Assembly: GCA_045533555.1 (NCBI GenBank)
Contig: JAZSHZ010000130.1
Coordinates: 1-5,002, forward strand
DNA from: SIG480 sp045533555
GTDB taxonomy: Bacteria > Bacillota > Clostridia > Oscillospirales > JAAYXM01
Reading direction: 5' to 3'
DNA: 5,002 nt
The stretch's first letter is position 1, and each line of letters begins with the position of its first letter. The notes under the pieces were generated by a model that made no database searches, had not been told where the DNA came from, and saw nothing but the letters and a program-made list of their open reading frames with translations. Shown here in pieces: positions 1-5,002 of this stretch. A program made the position numbers and the translations under genes.

Positions 1-36
1 TTTTTGACTTGACCTCTGATTATATTAGTATATGTG

Positions 37-65
37 TTGAAAAAGTAGTATTGTTATGTTATAAT
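37..65 (+). promoter_or_regulatory. Sigma-A promoter with extended -10, drives the GH43 gene
   Basis: The -35 is TTGAAA at 37-42, a 17-nt spacer follows, and the -10 is a perfect TATAAT at 60-65. The -10 is preceded by TG one base upstream (57-58), making an extended -10. Transcription should begin at about 72, leaving a very short leader of about 20 nt before the ATG at 92. A start this close to 74 argues against the ATG at 74 being used. TTGACTTGACC at 4-14 also resembles -35 elements, but I see no good -10 at the right distance from it. The call is by pattern only; the match to consensus is strong. Confidence 0.85.
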
Positions 66-76
66 ATAAGTCAATG

Positions 77-89
77 AAAGGCGGTGATC
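77..89 (+). promoter_or_regulatory. Ribosome binding site that decides the GH43 start
   Basis: AAAGGCGGTGATC matches the extended complement of the 16S rRNA 3' end (AAAGGAGGTGATC) at 12 of 13 positions. Its core ends 7 nt before the ATG at 92, which is ideal spacing. The site overlaps the first codons that would be read from the upstream ATG at 74, so initiation at 92 is much more likely. The ATG at 74 has no SD of its own and would lie almost at the predicted transcription start. Confidence 0.85.
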
Positions 90-91
90 GT

Positions 92-1006
92 ATGGCAAAA
101 TTAAAAGAAAGCGGTGGATGTGAAGCGCGCGATCCGCACGTTACCTATTATCGAGGAAGCTATTATCATTGTTTTACGAAAGGGGCAGCTGCTATTTACA
201 TTTCAAAAGCCGATTCCGTTGACAAGCTTATAGAGACTGTTCCGGTATGCGTATATATTCCGGAGGCCGGGAAAGCATATTCAAAGGAATTATGGGCACC
301 TGAATTGCATATTATCGGCGGAAAATGTTATATTTACGTTGCATGTGATGATGGAAATAATTACAATCACCGTATGTACGTTTTGACCAACGATAGCGAT
401 GAGCCCATTTCACCTTATCATATGCTTGGAAAAATAAGTGATGAAACTGATAAATGGGCGATTGACGGCACGATTTTTGAGTATAAAAACGAATTGTATA
501 CGATTTGGTCGGGTTGGGAAGGTGACGAAAACGTATGCCAGAATCTCTACATAGCAAAAATGAAAGATCCGTGTACCTTATCTTCATCACGTGTAATGAT
601 ATCCACTCCCGAATATGAATGGGAAAAGATGGATTGCGACGGAATCAAATATCCGTATATTAATGAAGGTCCAAGTGTCTATATAAAGGACGGGGAGTTG
701 CGGCTTATTTACTCTGCATCCGGCTCATGGGCAAATCATTACTGTATGGGAATTCTTGAATTTCTTGGCGGAGATTTGTTGGATACAGATCAATGGAAGA
801 AGCGGCCCTTTCCTGCATTGTCTATGGAAGACGGTTGGAACGGTCCCGGACATTGCTCTGTAACTACTGATGGGAAAACCGATTATATTGCATTTCATAC
901 TTACGATGAAGGCAAATCGAAAGGCTGGAGCTTTGTTCATGCTGTCATTTGTCCGTTCAAAATTAGTAACGGCAAAATTGTAATCATGGATGATGATTTC
1001 AATTGA
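92..1006 (+). CDS. GH43 family glycoside hydrolase, probable cytoplasmic exo-alpha-L-arabinofuranosidase
   Basis: The protein is 304 aa from the ATG at 92 (310 aa from the ATG at 74, which is disfavoured because of the RBS at 77-89). It is a single five-bladed-propeller GH43 catalytic domain. Visible motifs are ARDP near the N-terminus (D14, predicted general base), SKELWAPELH (residues 64-73), DKWAIDGTIFEY with D125 as the pKa-modulating aspartate, INEGPSV with E192 as the general acid, and GPGH (H254), a histidine often involved in metal or active-site organisation. The overall pattern recalls GH43 enzymes of the LbAraf43/WAraf43 type (subfamily 26), which release arabinose from alpha-1,5-arabino-oligosaccharides. 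That subfamily is assigned from memory, and beta-xylosidase activity cannot be excluded. There is no signal peptide, membrane segment or CBM, and the length suits a catalytic domain alone, so it should act inside the cell on imported oligosaccharides. Eleven cysteines also fit a cytosolic protein. It has its own promoter and terminator and appears monocistronic. No transporter or regulator is in view. Confidence 0.9.
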   Translation: MAKLKESGGCEARDPHVTYYRGSYYHCFTKGAAAIYISKADSVDKLIETVPVCVYIPEAGKAYSKELWAPELHIIGGKCYIYVACDDGNNYNHRMYVLTNDSDEPISPYHMLGKISDETDKWAIDGTIFEYKNELYTIWSGWEGDENVCQNLYIAKMKDPCTLSSSRVMISTPEYEWEKMDCDGIKYPYINEGPSVYIKDGELRLIYSASGSWANHYCMGILEFLGGDLLDTDQWKKRPFPALSMEDGWNGPGHCSVTTDGKTDYIAFHTYDEGKSKGWSFVHAVICPFKISNGKIVIMDDDFN

Positions 1007-1048
1007 AATCACAAGTTGCATTTTTATCCTATGAACGCAAGCGAAAAC

Positions 1049-1080
1049 CCTTGAAAACACTATGTTTTCAAGGTTTTTTT
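1049..1080 (+). terminator. Intrinsic (Rho-independent) terminator after the GH43 gene
   Basis: An 11-bp perfect stem, 1049-1059 (CCTTGAAAACA) paired with 1063-1073, closes a 3-nt CTA loop and is followed directly by seven T residues at 1074-1080. It lies 42 nt after the GH43 stop codon and should end that transcript, separating it from the lipoprotein operon. Only a short run of complementary A residues precedes the stem, so termination on the other strand would be weaker. Confidence 0.92.
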
Positions 1081-1502
1081 GCTTTTCAAAAACATCTTCG
1101 ATTTTAGATGAAAACACCCATAAATATCTCACACATAAGCTTCAAAACGAAATACCACCGCACGATTGTAAACTTAAAATTCTTACACAACTTTTTGTCG
1201 CATAAGCGACGAGTTTTCAGAAAATATAAGAAAGACATATTACGAGAAACCTAACTGTTTTCAGTTATCAAACAATCGAATTTTGCACATAGAAGGATTT
1301 GATTTAAATATGTAGTGCTGACTTTATCTGAATCTTTTTGATAGACTCAATATGTTTTTTGAAAATTACCGAAAGTCTTAAAAATTGTTGCGCACGCAAC
1401 TAAAAAACGCTGAATTTCTCGCCAAAATTTGTGCAAAACGCACAAAAAACGAGCCCAATTATGTGCAAGTAACCAAATAATTCTTATACGCAAAAATTAC
1501 GA
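1081..1502. other. AT-rich intergenic stretch with short inverted repeats, no gene seen
   Basis: I find no ORF with a believable start and SD on either strand, no tRNA and no recognisable mobile element. Several short hairpin-capable repeats are visible: GTCGC/GCGAC around ATAA at 1197-1210, TAACTG/CAGTTA around TTTT at 1252-1267, GTTGCG/CGCAAC around CA at 1387-1400, and TTTGTGC/GCACAAA around five bases at 1428-1446. None is followed on the + strand by a T-tract good enough for a terminator. Read on the minus strand, the 1387-1400 repeat is followed by a T-run and could be a weak terminator, but no minus-strand gene is apparent to use it. An AGAAGG at 1291-1296 is followed by an ATG that meets a stop at once. 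Confidence 0.6.
1428..1446. repeat. Inverted repeat TTTGTGC-N5-GCACAAA, possible operator
   Basis: Arms at 1428-1434 and 1440-1446 are perfectly complementary. The left part reads TTTGTGCAAA, one of three exact TTTGYRCAAA sites in this gap. The other two lie downstream in the leader, at 1575-1584 and 1599-1608. It sits about 57 bp upstream of the -35 of the lipoprotein promoter, a position compatible with an upstream regulator site. The spacing TTGTG-N7-CACAA is one base shorter than a Rex operator as I recall it, so Rex is not assigned. The role is inferred. Confidence 0.4.
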
Positions 1503-1531
1503 TTGACAAACACATTTAGTAATGTTATAAT
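1503..1531 (+). promoter_or_regulatory. Consensus sigma-A promoter for the lipoprotein operon
   Basis: The -35 is TTGACA at 1503-1508, exactly consensus, followed by a 17-nt spacer and a TATAAT -10 at 1526-1531, also exactly consensus. TG at 1523-1524 gives an extended -10. A-rich sequence lies just upstream of the -35 (1491-1496). Transcription should start near 1538, giving a leader of about 200 nt before the ATG at 1745. A promoter this strong usually needs down-regulation, which fits the palindromes that overlap and follow it. Confidence 0.88.
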
Positions 1532-1537
1532 AACATT
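1521..1537. promoter_or_regulatory. 17-bp inverted repeat over the -10, candidate operator
   Basis: AATGTTA (1521-1527) and TAACATT (1531-1537) are perfect inverted copies separated by TAA. The repeat covers the extended -10 and reaches the predicted transcription start, so a bound repressor would block RNA polymerase. The -10 consensus itself contributes part of the symmetry, but the flanking AATG/CATT is not required by it. The GH43 promoter shares ATGTTATAAT but lacks the matching right arm. Confidence 0.45.
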
Positions 1538-1744
1538 GGGGAAATTTACCAAAACAACAAATCTCCCTTGACGATTTGCACAAAATCCGAAATGCATATT
1601 TGTACAAATATACAGTTTTTTCTCAATCGCAAAAAATAGTGTTAATAATTTGATTAAAATGCATCTTGATTAATAGAGGCTTAGTTTTTCGATCTGATCA
1701 TAACCCTCTTTTGTAGTGAAGCAAGGAAGAGAAGGAGGCATTAT
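1538..1744 (+). other. Long 5' leader of the lipoprotein operon
   Basis: About 207 nt lie between the predicted transcription start and the first ATG. The leader holds TTTGCACAAA at 1575-1584, a palindrome at 1596-1611, two direct TTGATTAA copies at 1650-1657 and 1666-1673 (16 bp apart), and the AAGGAGG ribosome site at 1732-1738, spaced 6 nt from the start codon. CTCTT at 1706-1710 could pair with AAGAG at 1727-1731 just before the SD, but the stem is weak. I do not recognise a known riboswitch and see no attenuator terminator. A TTGACG at 1568-1573 resembles a -35 but lacks a good -10. Confidence 0.5.
1575..1611. promoter_or_regulatory. Paired TTTGYRCAAA sites, the second in a perfect 16-bp palindrome
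   Basis: TTTGCACAAA lies at 1575-1584 and TTTGTACAAA at 1599-1608, centred exactly 24 bp apart. The second is the middle of ATATTTGTACAAATAT (1596-1611), a perfect 16-bp palindrome. Both lie 40-70 bp downstream of the predicted transcription start, where a bound protein could act as a roadblock. The regulator is unknown. AT-rich DNA makes short palindromes more likely by chance, so the repetition of the motif is the stronger argument. Confidence 0.45.
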
Positions 1745-3193
1745 ATGAAAACTGCGATCAAAATATTTTGTGTGCTTATATCTGCGTTGATGCTTTTCAC
1801 GTCCTGTCAATCTGTTTACATAGGAACATCATCGCCGTCTATCGGTTTCGACGAATCCGTGCCGCTGCCGGTTGAGGATAGTGAGGAATACTTTACTCCT
1901 GGCACACTCTTTAATTCGGGCGATATACAGAACGGATTTATGTATTATGATTATTGGATATACGAGGAGGGTCAGTACTACAAGGAATTGGCAATCGTTT
2001 CTCCAAGCGGGAAAAAGACGTATAACGAAAAGTATGCGAGCCGCCTTGTCAAGGTGAATACCGCAACCGGAGTTGTTTCAAGCCTTTGTCTTGACCCCGT
2101 TTGCAACCACTCACCACGTTCGAATTGTCCTATGATCGCGCCCGAGGGATGGGGAATATATATTCCCGTCATAGTTGGTGATTGGGTCGTTGTTGAAAAG
2201 ACCAAGAGCAGCGAAGTCTACGGCAGGATGTACGAATGCTTTGCCTACAATCCAATGACAGGGGACAAGCAGGATATCCTGATCAATGAATACGGCGAAA
2301 CGACCGTAACAGAATGGGCAGGCATGGCGGTGTTTGGCAACAAGCTTTACAGCATCAGGCGCTTTATGGACTATTCTAAAACGGGCTACGTCCCCGGGGG
2401 TGATAAGCCTATGTCGAGCTTTACGCCTGAAACCGTCTGCGTTTTCAGCTATTATGATTTTGATTCAAAGAAAACGGTAGAGCTGTTTGAAGTACCCGCG
2501 GGCTATGCCATCTATGCCGTGACGAACAAGCGCTTTTTCTTCCGCACTCCCGAGGGCGATATTCTCTCCACCGGGTATGATGGAAAGGATCTGGTCAAGG
2601 AGGATGTGTTCGATTTCATCATCACAAACAAGATCGGACCTTACGCATACCACGTAGACAAAGAAATATTCTTGATATACGATCTGAGAACGAATACAAA
2701 AAAGCAGATCGACGTACCCTTCACAAGATTCCAGCGCCCCGCCTTTACCCGTTCGGGAATTCTTTATGACACCTGGACCACTATGGAAGAATGGGATAAA
2801 GCTCTCGACGGATACGCAGAATTTAAGGACGCGCATCCCGATTTACGCGGGAGTGAGCTGCAGAATGCTTTTATGGAGGAATGCAACAAGCTTAAATATG
2901 CCGGCACAGCACAGATCTGGCGAAGCAATTTTGAGGGCGAAGAGATCGAATTGATCTTCGAAAAGGAAAATGCAGTAATAAACACCGTTTGCGGTAACGA
3001 TAAATATCTGTTCGGTTTCGTCCTTGCGGGCGACCCGAATAACAGCTACAGGGAGTTCGATTATGAAAACGAAGGCAGAAGCATGATCAACCTTGAAACC
3101 GGCGAAATAACTCCCGTACCCTACTGTGAACTCATCCCACCTTCCGACGAGATGATGATGGAGATCATAAATACAAATGCGGAAGATAACTGA
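1745..3193 (+). CDS. Lipoprotein with predicted beta-propeller fold, first of a paralogous array; function unknown
   Basis: The 482-aa protein starts with a lipoprotein signal peptide: K2 and K6, a hydrophobic core to residue 18, and a lipobox-like FTS before C21. F at -3 is less usual, but both paralogues carry LSSC at the same place. It should be anchored to the outer face of the membrane. The mature part shows repeated strand-turn-strand segments typical of propellers, such as GFMYYDYWIY (64-73), GNKLYSI (198-204), AVTNKRFFF (258-266) and SMINLETGEI (446-455). A C115-x4-C120-x-H122-x5-C128 motif lies in the first third and may bind metal or form disulfides. Residues about 345-385 are charged and look helical, an insertion between blades. 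The start has AAGGAGG 6 nt upstream. It resembles, from memory, Clostridia lipoproteins annotated as hypothetical or DUF5050-like; the name is not secure. The next gene follows after 74 nt without a terminator. Confidence 0.85.
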   Translation: MKTAIKIFCVLISALMLFTSCQSVYIGTSSPSIGFDESVPLPVEDSEEYFTPGTLFNSGDIQNGFMYYDYWIYEEGQYYKELAIVSPSGKKTYNEKYASRLVKVNTATGVVSSLCLDPVCNHSPRSNCPMIAPEGWGIYIPVIVGDWVVVEKTKSSEVYGRMYECFAYNPMTGDKQDILINEYGETTVTEWAGMAVFGNKLYSIRRFMDYSKTGYVPGGDKPMSSFTPETVCVFSYYDFDSKKTVELFEVPAGYAIYAVTNKRFFFRTPEGDILSTGYDGKDLVKEDVFDFIITNKIGPYAYHVDKEIFLIYDLRTNTKKQIDVPFTRFQRPAFTRSGILYDTWTTMEEWDKALDGYAEFKDAHPDLRGSELQNAFMEECNKLKYAGTAQIWRSNFEGEEIELIFEKENAVINTVCGNDKYLFGFVLAGDPNNSYREFDYENEGRSMINLETGEITPVPYCELIPPSDEMMMEIINTNAEDN

Positions 3194-3267
3194 CGATTTT
3201 GATAATTTTTAAAATTATTTGAAGAAAAACGCGAAAAACTTGGTATTTATATAAGGAGGCAACAGTT
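3194..3267 (+). other. 74-nt intergenic spacer with RBS for the second lipoprotein gene
   Basis: The spacer holds an all-AT inverted repeat (ATAATTTT at 3202-3209 and AAAATTAT at 3211-3218) too weak and without a T-tract to act as a terminator. AAGGAGG at 3253-3259 sits 8 nt before the GTG at 3268 and fixes that unusual start. No convincing internal promoter is seen, so transcription probably reads through from upstream. Confidence 0.65.
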
Positions 3268-4668
3268 GTGAAATCAGTTAAATTATTTCTTATATGCTTT
3301 TCGCTCATTTTTACGCTATCTTCTTGTTCTTCTGTCTATCAGCTTCCAAAAGAAGATGATGACACAACAGTCAATTACGACGAATATTTCACAGATGGTA
3401 CGGAGTTTTATTATACGGGCGATAAAAATCGCGGGTTTATTTATGAGGGCTGCTGGATTTATGTTGAAAACAGAAGAACGACCGGCCCGATCGGTGCCAC
3501 TTACAGTCCCACCGGTGAGGTGACGAAGGTAAAGTATGGTCCGGTTTCAATGCAGAGAGTTGTCAAATACAACCCCACAACCGGGACTATATCAAGCCCT
3601 TGCCTTGACCCCAACTGCAATCATTCTTTTGAATCGGATTGCATTATGCTGGCACCATACGAGGCCCTCCAAGAACCGCCCACCTTTCAGATCCAAAGAA
3701 TCGTCGGCAACTGGATAATCATTCTTGTTCAGTATCACGACGACGTTTACGTAACCAAAAACGAGCAAAGACTTTATAATCTGAAAACAGGTGAACGAAG
3801 AAATATTTTCGACGAAGCCTTGGGCGGCGACGTAATGACGAGATGGATAAATACCTCCGTTTTTGACGGCAATTTATACAGAATAAAGCAGACGCTTGAT
3901 TATTCCGAAACCGATTATGATCCATCAAGCGATAAAAGCGTTCTTGAGTTTGCCCCCAAAACGATCAATACTCTGTGTGAATATGATATTGAAAAGGATA
4001 AGCTTACGGAGCTTTTTGAAATTCCGGAAAACTATCGTCTGTCAGCCGTGACAAACAAACGATTCTTTTTTGGCGATGATGCGTCCGCTACCTATTCGTG
4101 CAACCGCGACGGCAGCAATATGAAAAAAGAAGAAGTATATCAGGTTCATTCTAATTCAATAGGCAATCTTGCATTCACATTCGGAGATAACGGTTTTAAG
4201 GTATACGATCTGTCAAAAGACAGCATGAAGACGTTCACCGCTTCGTTCACCGAATACAAGCTCCCCGCACCCGCCGAAGGTGGAATCCTTTTCGATGAAT
4301 TGGTGGGGTACGATGATTATTTAGCCTTTACCGCTACACGTGATGAGTTTTACAAGGAGCATAAAGACCTCGGTATGGTTGCCGCAGGCGAGCTGTTCGA
4401 ATCAACCGCAATATCATATCTTGCAAGCTGCACGGCAAGAATTTACAGATCAGATTATTACGGCGAGAATATGGAATTGATCTATGAAGAAGAGAAATCT
4501 GTTATCTTTTCGGTCTATGCAACCGATGAATACATTTTTGCCGTAAGAACGCTGTTCCCCGAAGAGGGCGGCAGACTGGAGCGGAAATGCGTAATCAATA
4601 TCGAAACAGGAGAACTGACGGAGCTTCCGTTGCTCGACGTTGTTGTTCCATCTCATTACGTTAATTGA
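3268..4668 (+). CDS. Lipoprotein with predicted beta-propeller fold, second of the array, GTG start
   Basis: The 466-aa protein begins at GTG; the SD lies 8 nt upstream and the next in-frame Met is at about residue 95, so GTG is needed to include the signal peptide. That peptide has K2 and K5, a hydrophobic core, and a classical LSSC lipobox with C20. It aligns with the preceding gene over its whole length. Shared features are CSSVY after the lipobox, EYFTDGT (39-45), C112-x4-C117-x-H119-x5-C125 inside CLDPNCNHS, LYRIKQTLDYS (203-213), AVTNKRFFF (260-268), the helical insertion near 345-385, and the C-terminal CVINIETGELTELP (441-454). AVTNKRFFF is identical in protein, yet six of the seven TNKRFFF codons differ, which points to an old duplication under purifying selection. 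The predicted site is the outer membrane face. The role is unknown; ligand binding or protein-protein contact is typical for propellers, but no catalytic motif is visible. It is probably co-transcribed with both neighbours. Confidence 0.85.
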   Translation: MKSVKLFLICFSLIFTLSSCSSVYQLPKEDDDTTVNYDEYFTDGTEFYYTGDKNRGFIYEGCWIYVENRRTTGPIGATYSPTGEVTKVKYGPVSMQRVVKYNPTTGTISSPCLDPNCNHSFESDCIMLAPYEALQEPPTFQIQRIVGNWIIILVQYHDDVYVTKNEQRLYNLKTGERRNIFDEALGGDVMTRWINTSVFDGNLYRIKQTLDYSETDYDPSSDKSVLEFAPKTINTLCEYDIEKDKLTELFEIPENYRLSAVTNKRFFFGDDASATYSCNRDGSNMKKEEVYQVHSNSIGNLAFTFGDNGFKVYDLSKDSMKTFTASFTEYKLPAPAEGGILFDELVGYDDYLAFTATRDEFYKEHKDLGMVAAGELFESTAISYLASCTARIYRSDYYGENMELIYEEEKSVIFSVYATDEYIFAVRTLFPEEGGRLERKCVINIETGELTELPLLDVVVPSHYVN

Positions 4669-4687
4669 TATAATATTGGTATATCCC

Positions 4688-4696
4688 AAAGGAGGT
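4688..4696 (+). promoter_or_regulatory. Ribosome binding site of the third lipoprotein gene
   Basis: AAAGGAGGT matches the anti-SD perfectly, and its GGAGG ends 8 nt before the ATG at 4704. The whole gap between genes is 35 nt, with a small GATATA/TATATC inverted repeat (4667-4672 and 4680-4685) overlapping the preceding stop codon. There is no terminator, and the TATAAT at 4669-4674 has no -35 at proper spacing. Confidence 0.85.
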
Positions 4697-4703
4697 AACC
4701 ACA

Positions 4704-5002
4704 ATGCGTATTGCACGGAGTATTGCAGTTTTAGTAGTGATTGTGTTATTATTGTCCTCGTGCTCATCGATATATGTCGCAGATCCGGAAGTCACGCTTC
4801 AAATGTCAATGGAGGTCGACCCCGATGAAGAGCACTTCACGTTGGGCAATCACCACTCAAAAATGACTAACGATGGAGTTATATATAAAGATTCCTTTAT
4901 TTACGTGGAATATCAGGCATACCAAGAACCGATCACTTTGCCGAACGGAGTGAAAGATTATAAGAAGAAAACCGCGCAACGTATCGTAAAGGTCAATATA
5001 AA
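4704..5002 (+). CDS. Lipoprotein, third of the array, cut by the window edge
   Basis: The frame is open from the ATG at 4704 to the end of the window: 99 complete codons plus two bases, with no stop. Residues 1-19 form a signal peptide with R2 and R5, a very hydrophobic Val/Leu/Ile core, and an LSSC lipobox with C20. The mature start CSSIY matches CQSVY and CSSVY of the two upstream genes. Further shared points are EEHFTLG (42-48) against EEYFTPG and DEYFTDG, FIYVE (65-69) against WIYEE and WIYVE, and QRIVKVN (92-98) against SRLVKVN and QRVVKYN. The visible part ends about ten residues before the position where the Cys/His motif begins in the other two. It is therefore the N-terminal fifth of a third paralogue, expected to be about 460-490 aa in full. 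It shares their predicted membrane anchoring and unknown function. Confidence 0.85.
   Translation, partial: MRIARSIAVLVVIVLLLSSCSSIYVADPEVTLQMSMEVDPDEEHFTLGNHHSKMTNDGVIYKDSFIYVEYQAYQEPITLPNGVKDYKKKTAQRIVKVNI

Noticed and set aside
725..1132. 135-codon minus-strand ORF overlapping the GH43 gene and its terminator
   Set aside because: It lies antisense to a clear GH43 domain with intact catalytic motifs, reads through the terminator hairpin, and its product has no recognisable features. It is a shadow frame.
1429..1445. Rex-type operator (TTGTG...CACAA)
   Set aside because: The spacing is seven bases rather than the eight I expect between the half-sites, and the inner bases do not match. It is better described as part of the TTTGYRCAAA set.
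1592..1639. 15-codon leader peptide starting at ATG 1592 in the operon leader
   Set aside because: No Shine-Dalgarno sequence precedes it, the composition shows no regulatory codon run, and it simply overlaps the palindrome.
2465..2836. 123-codon minus-strand ORF within the first lipoprotein gene
   Set aside because: It is antisense to a region conserved at protein level between two paralogues with synonymous differences, so the + strand is the coding one.
3202..3218. Terminator between the first two lipoprotein genes
   Set aside because: The stem is entirely A-T and has only three T residues after it, so it should not stop transcription.
4667..4685. Hairpin or promoter between the second and third lipoprotein genes
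   Set aside because: The 6-bp all but A-T stem is weak, and TATAAT at 4669 has no -35 at 16-18 nt spacing.
4450..4767. 105-codon minus-strand ORF across the junction of the second and third lipoprotein genes
   Set aside because: It overlaps the well-supported end of one gene and the RBS and signal peptide of the next; no RBS or domain of its own is seen.
4640..4828. 62-codon + strand ORF at the start of the third lipoprotein gene
   Set aside because: It is out of frame with the third paralogue, whose own SD, lipobox and conserved residues are clear. It has no good SD.

Overview
The window looks like a low-GC Gram-positive (Bacillota) genome, most likely an uncultured or gut-type member of the Clostridia. 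The evidence is: near-consensus sigma-A promoters with extended -10 elements, Shine-Dalgarno sites (AAGGAGG or AAAGGAGGT) before every gene, AT-rich intergenic DNA, a cytoplasmic GH43 arabinofuranosidase of a type common in Firmicutes, and lipoproteins with a Cys/His motif that I recall from many Clostridia proteins. The taxonomic call is an inference; there is no rRNA or other marker gene here. All genes are on the + strand.

Region 1 (1-1080) is a self-contained single-gene unit. It has an extended -10 promoter at 37-65, an almost perfect anti-SD match at 77-89, a GH43 glycoside hydrolase (92-1006; the in-frame ATG at 74 is probably not the start), and a strong intrinsic terminator at 1049-1080. 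The three catalytic carboxylates expected of GH43 are visible (D14, D125, E192), and there is no signal peptide. The enzyme therefore probably trims imported arabino-oligosaccharides in the cytoplasm.

Region 2 (1081-1744) has no gene I can support. Its first part is AT-rich with several short inverted repeats. The second part holds a consensus promoter (1503-1531) whose -10 lies inside a 17-bp inverted repeat. A leader of about 200 nt follows, carrying two copies of a 10-bp motif, TTTGYRCAAA, 24 bp apart. One of these copies is the core of a perfect 16-bp palindrome. This looks like a regulated control region for the genes downstream.

Region 3 (1745-5002) is a tandem array of at least three homologous lipoprotein genes: 1745-3193, 3268-4668, and 4704 to beyond the window edge. 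They are separated by only 74 and 35 nt with no intrinsic terminator, so they are probably one operon. Each has a lipoprotein signal peptide followed by C-[QS]-S-[VI]-Y. The two complete ones share repeated beta-strand segments that suggest a beta-propeller, a C-x4-C-x-H-x5-C motif, a block reading AVTNKRFFF, and a helical insertion near residue 345-385. Their function is unknown; they are predicted to sit on the outer face of the cell membrane. This multi-paralogue array and its control region are the most interesting content. Nothing in the sequence directly ties them to the GH43 enzyme.
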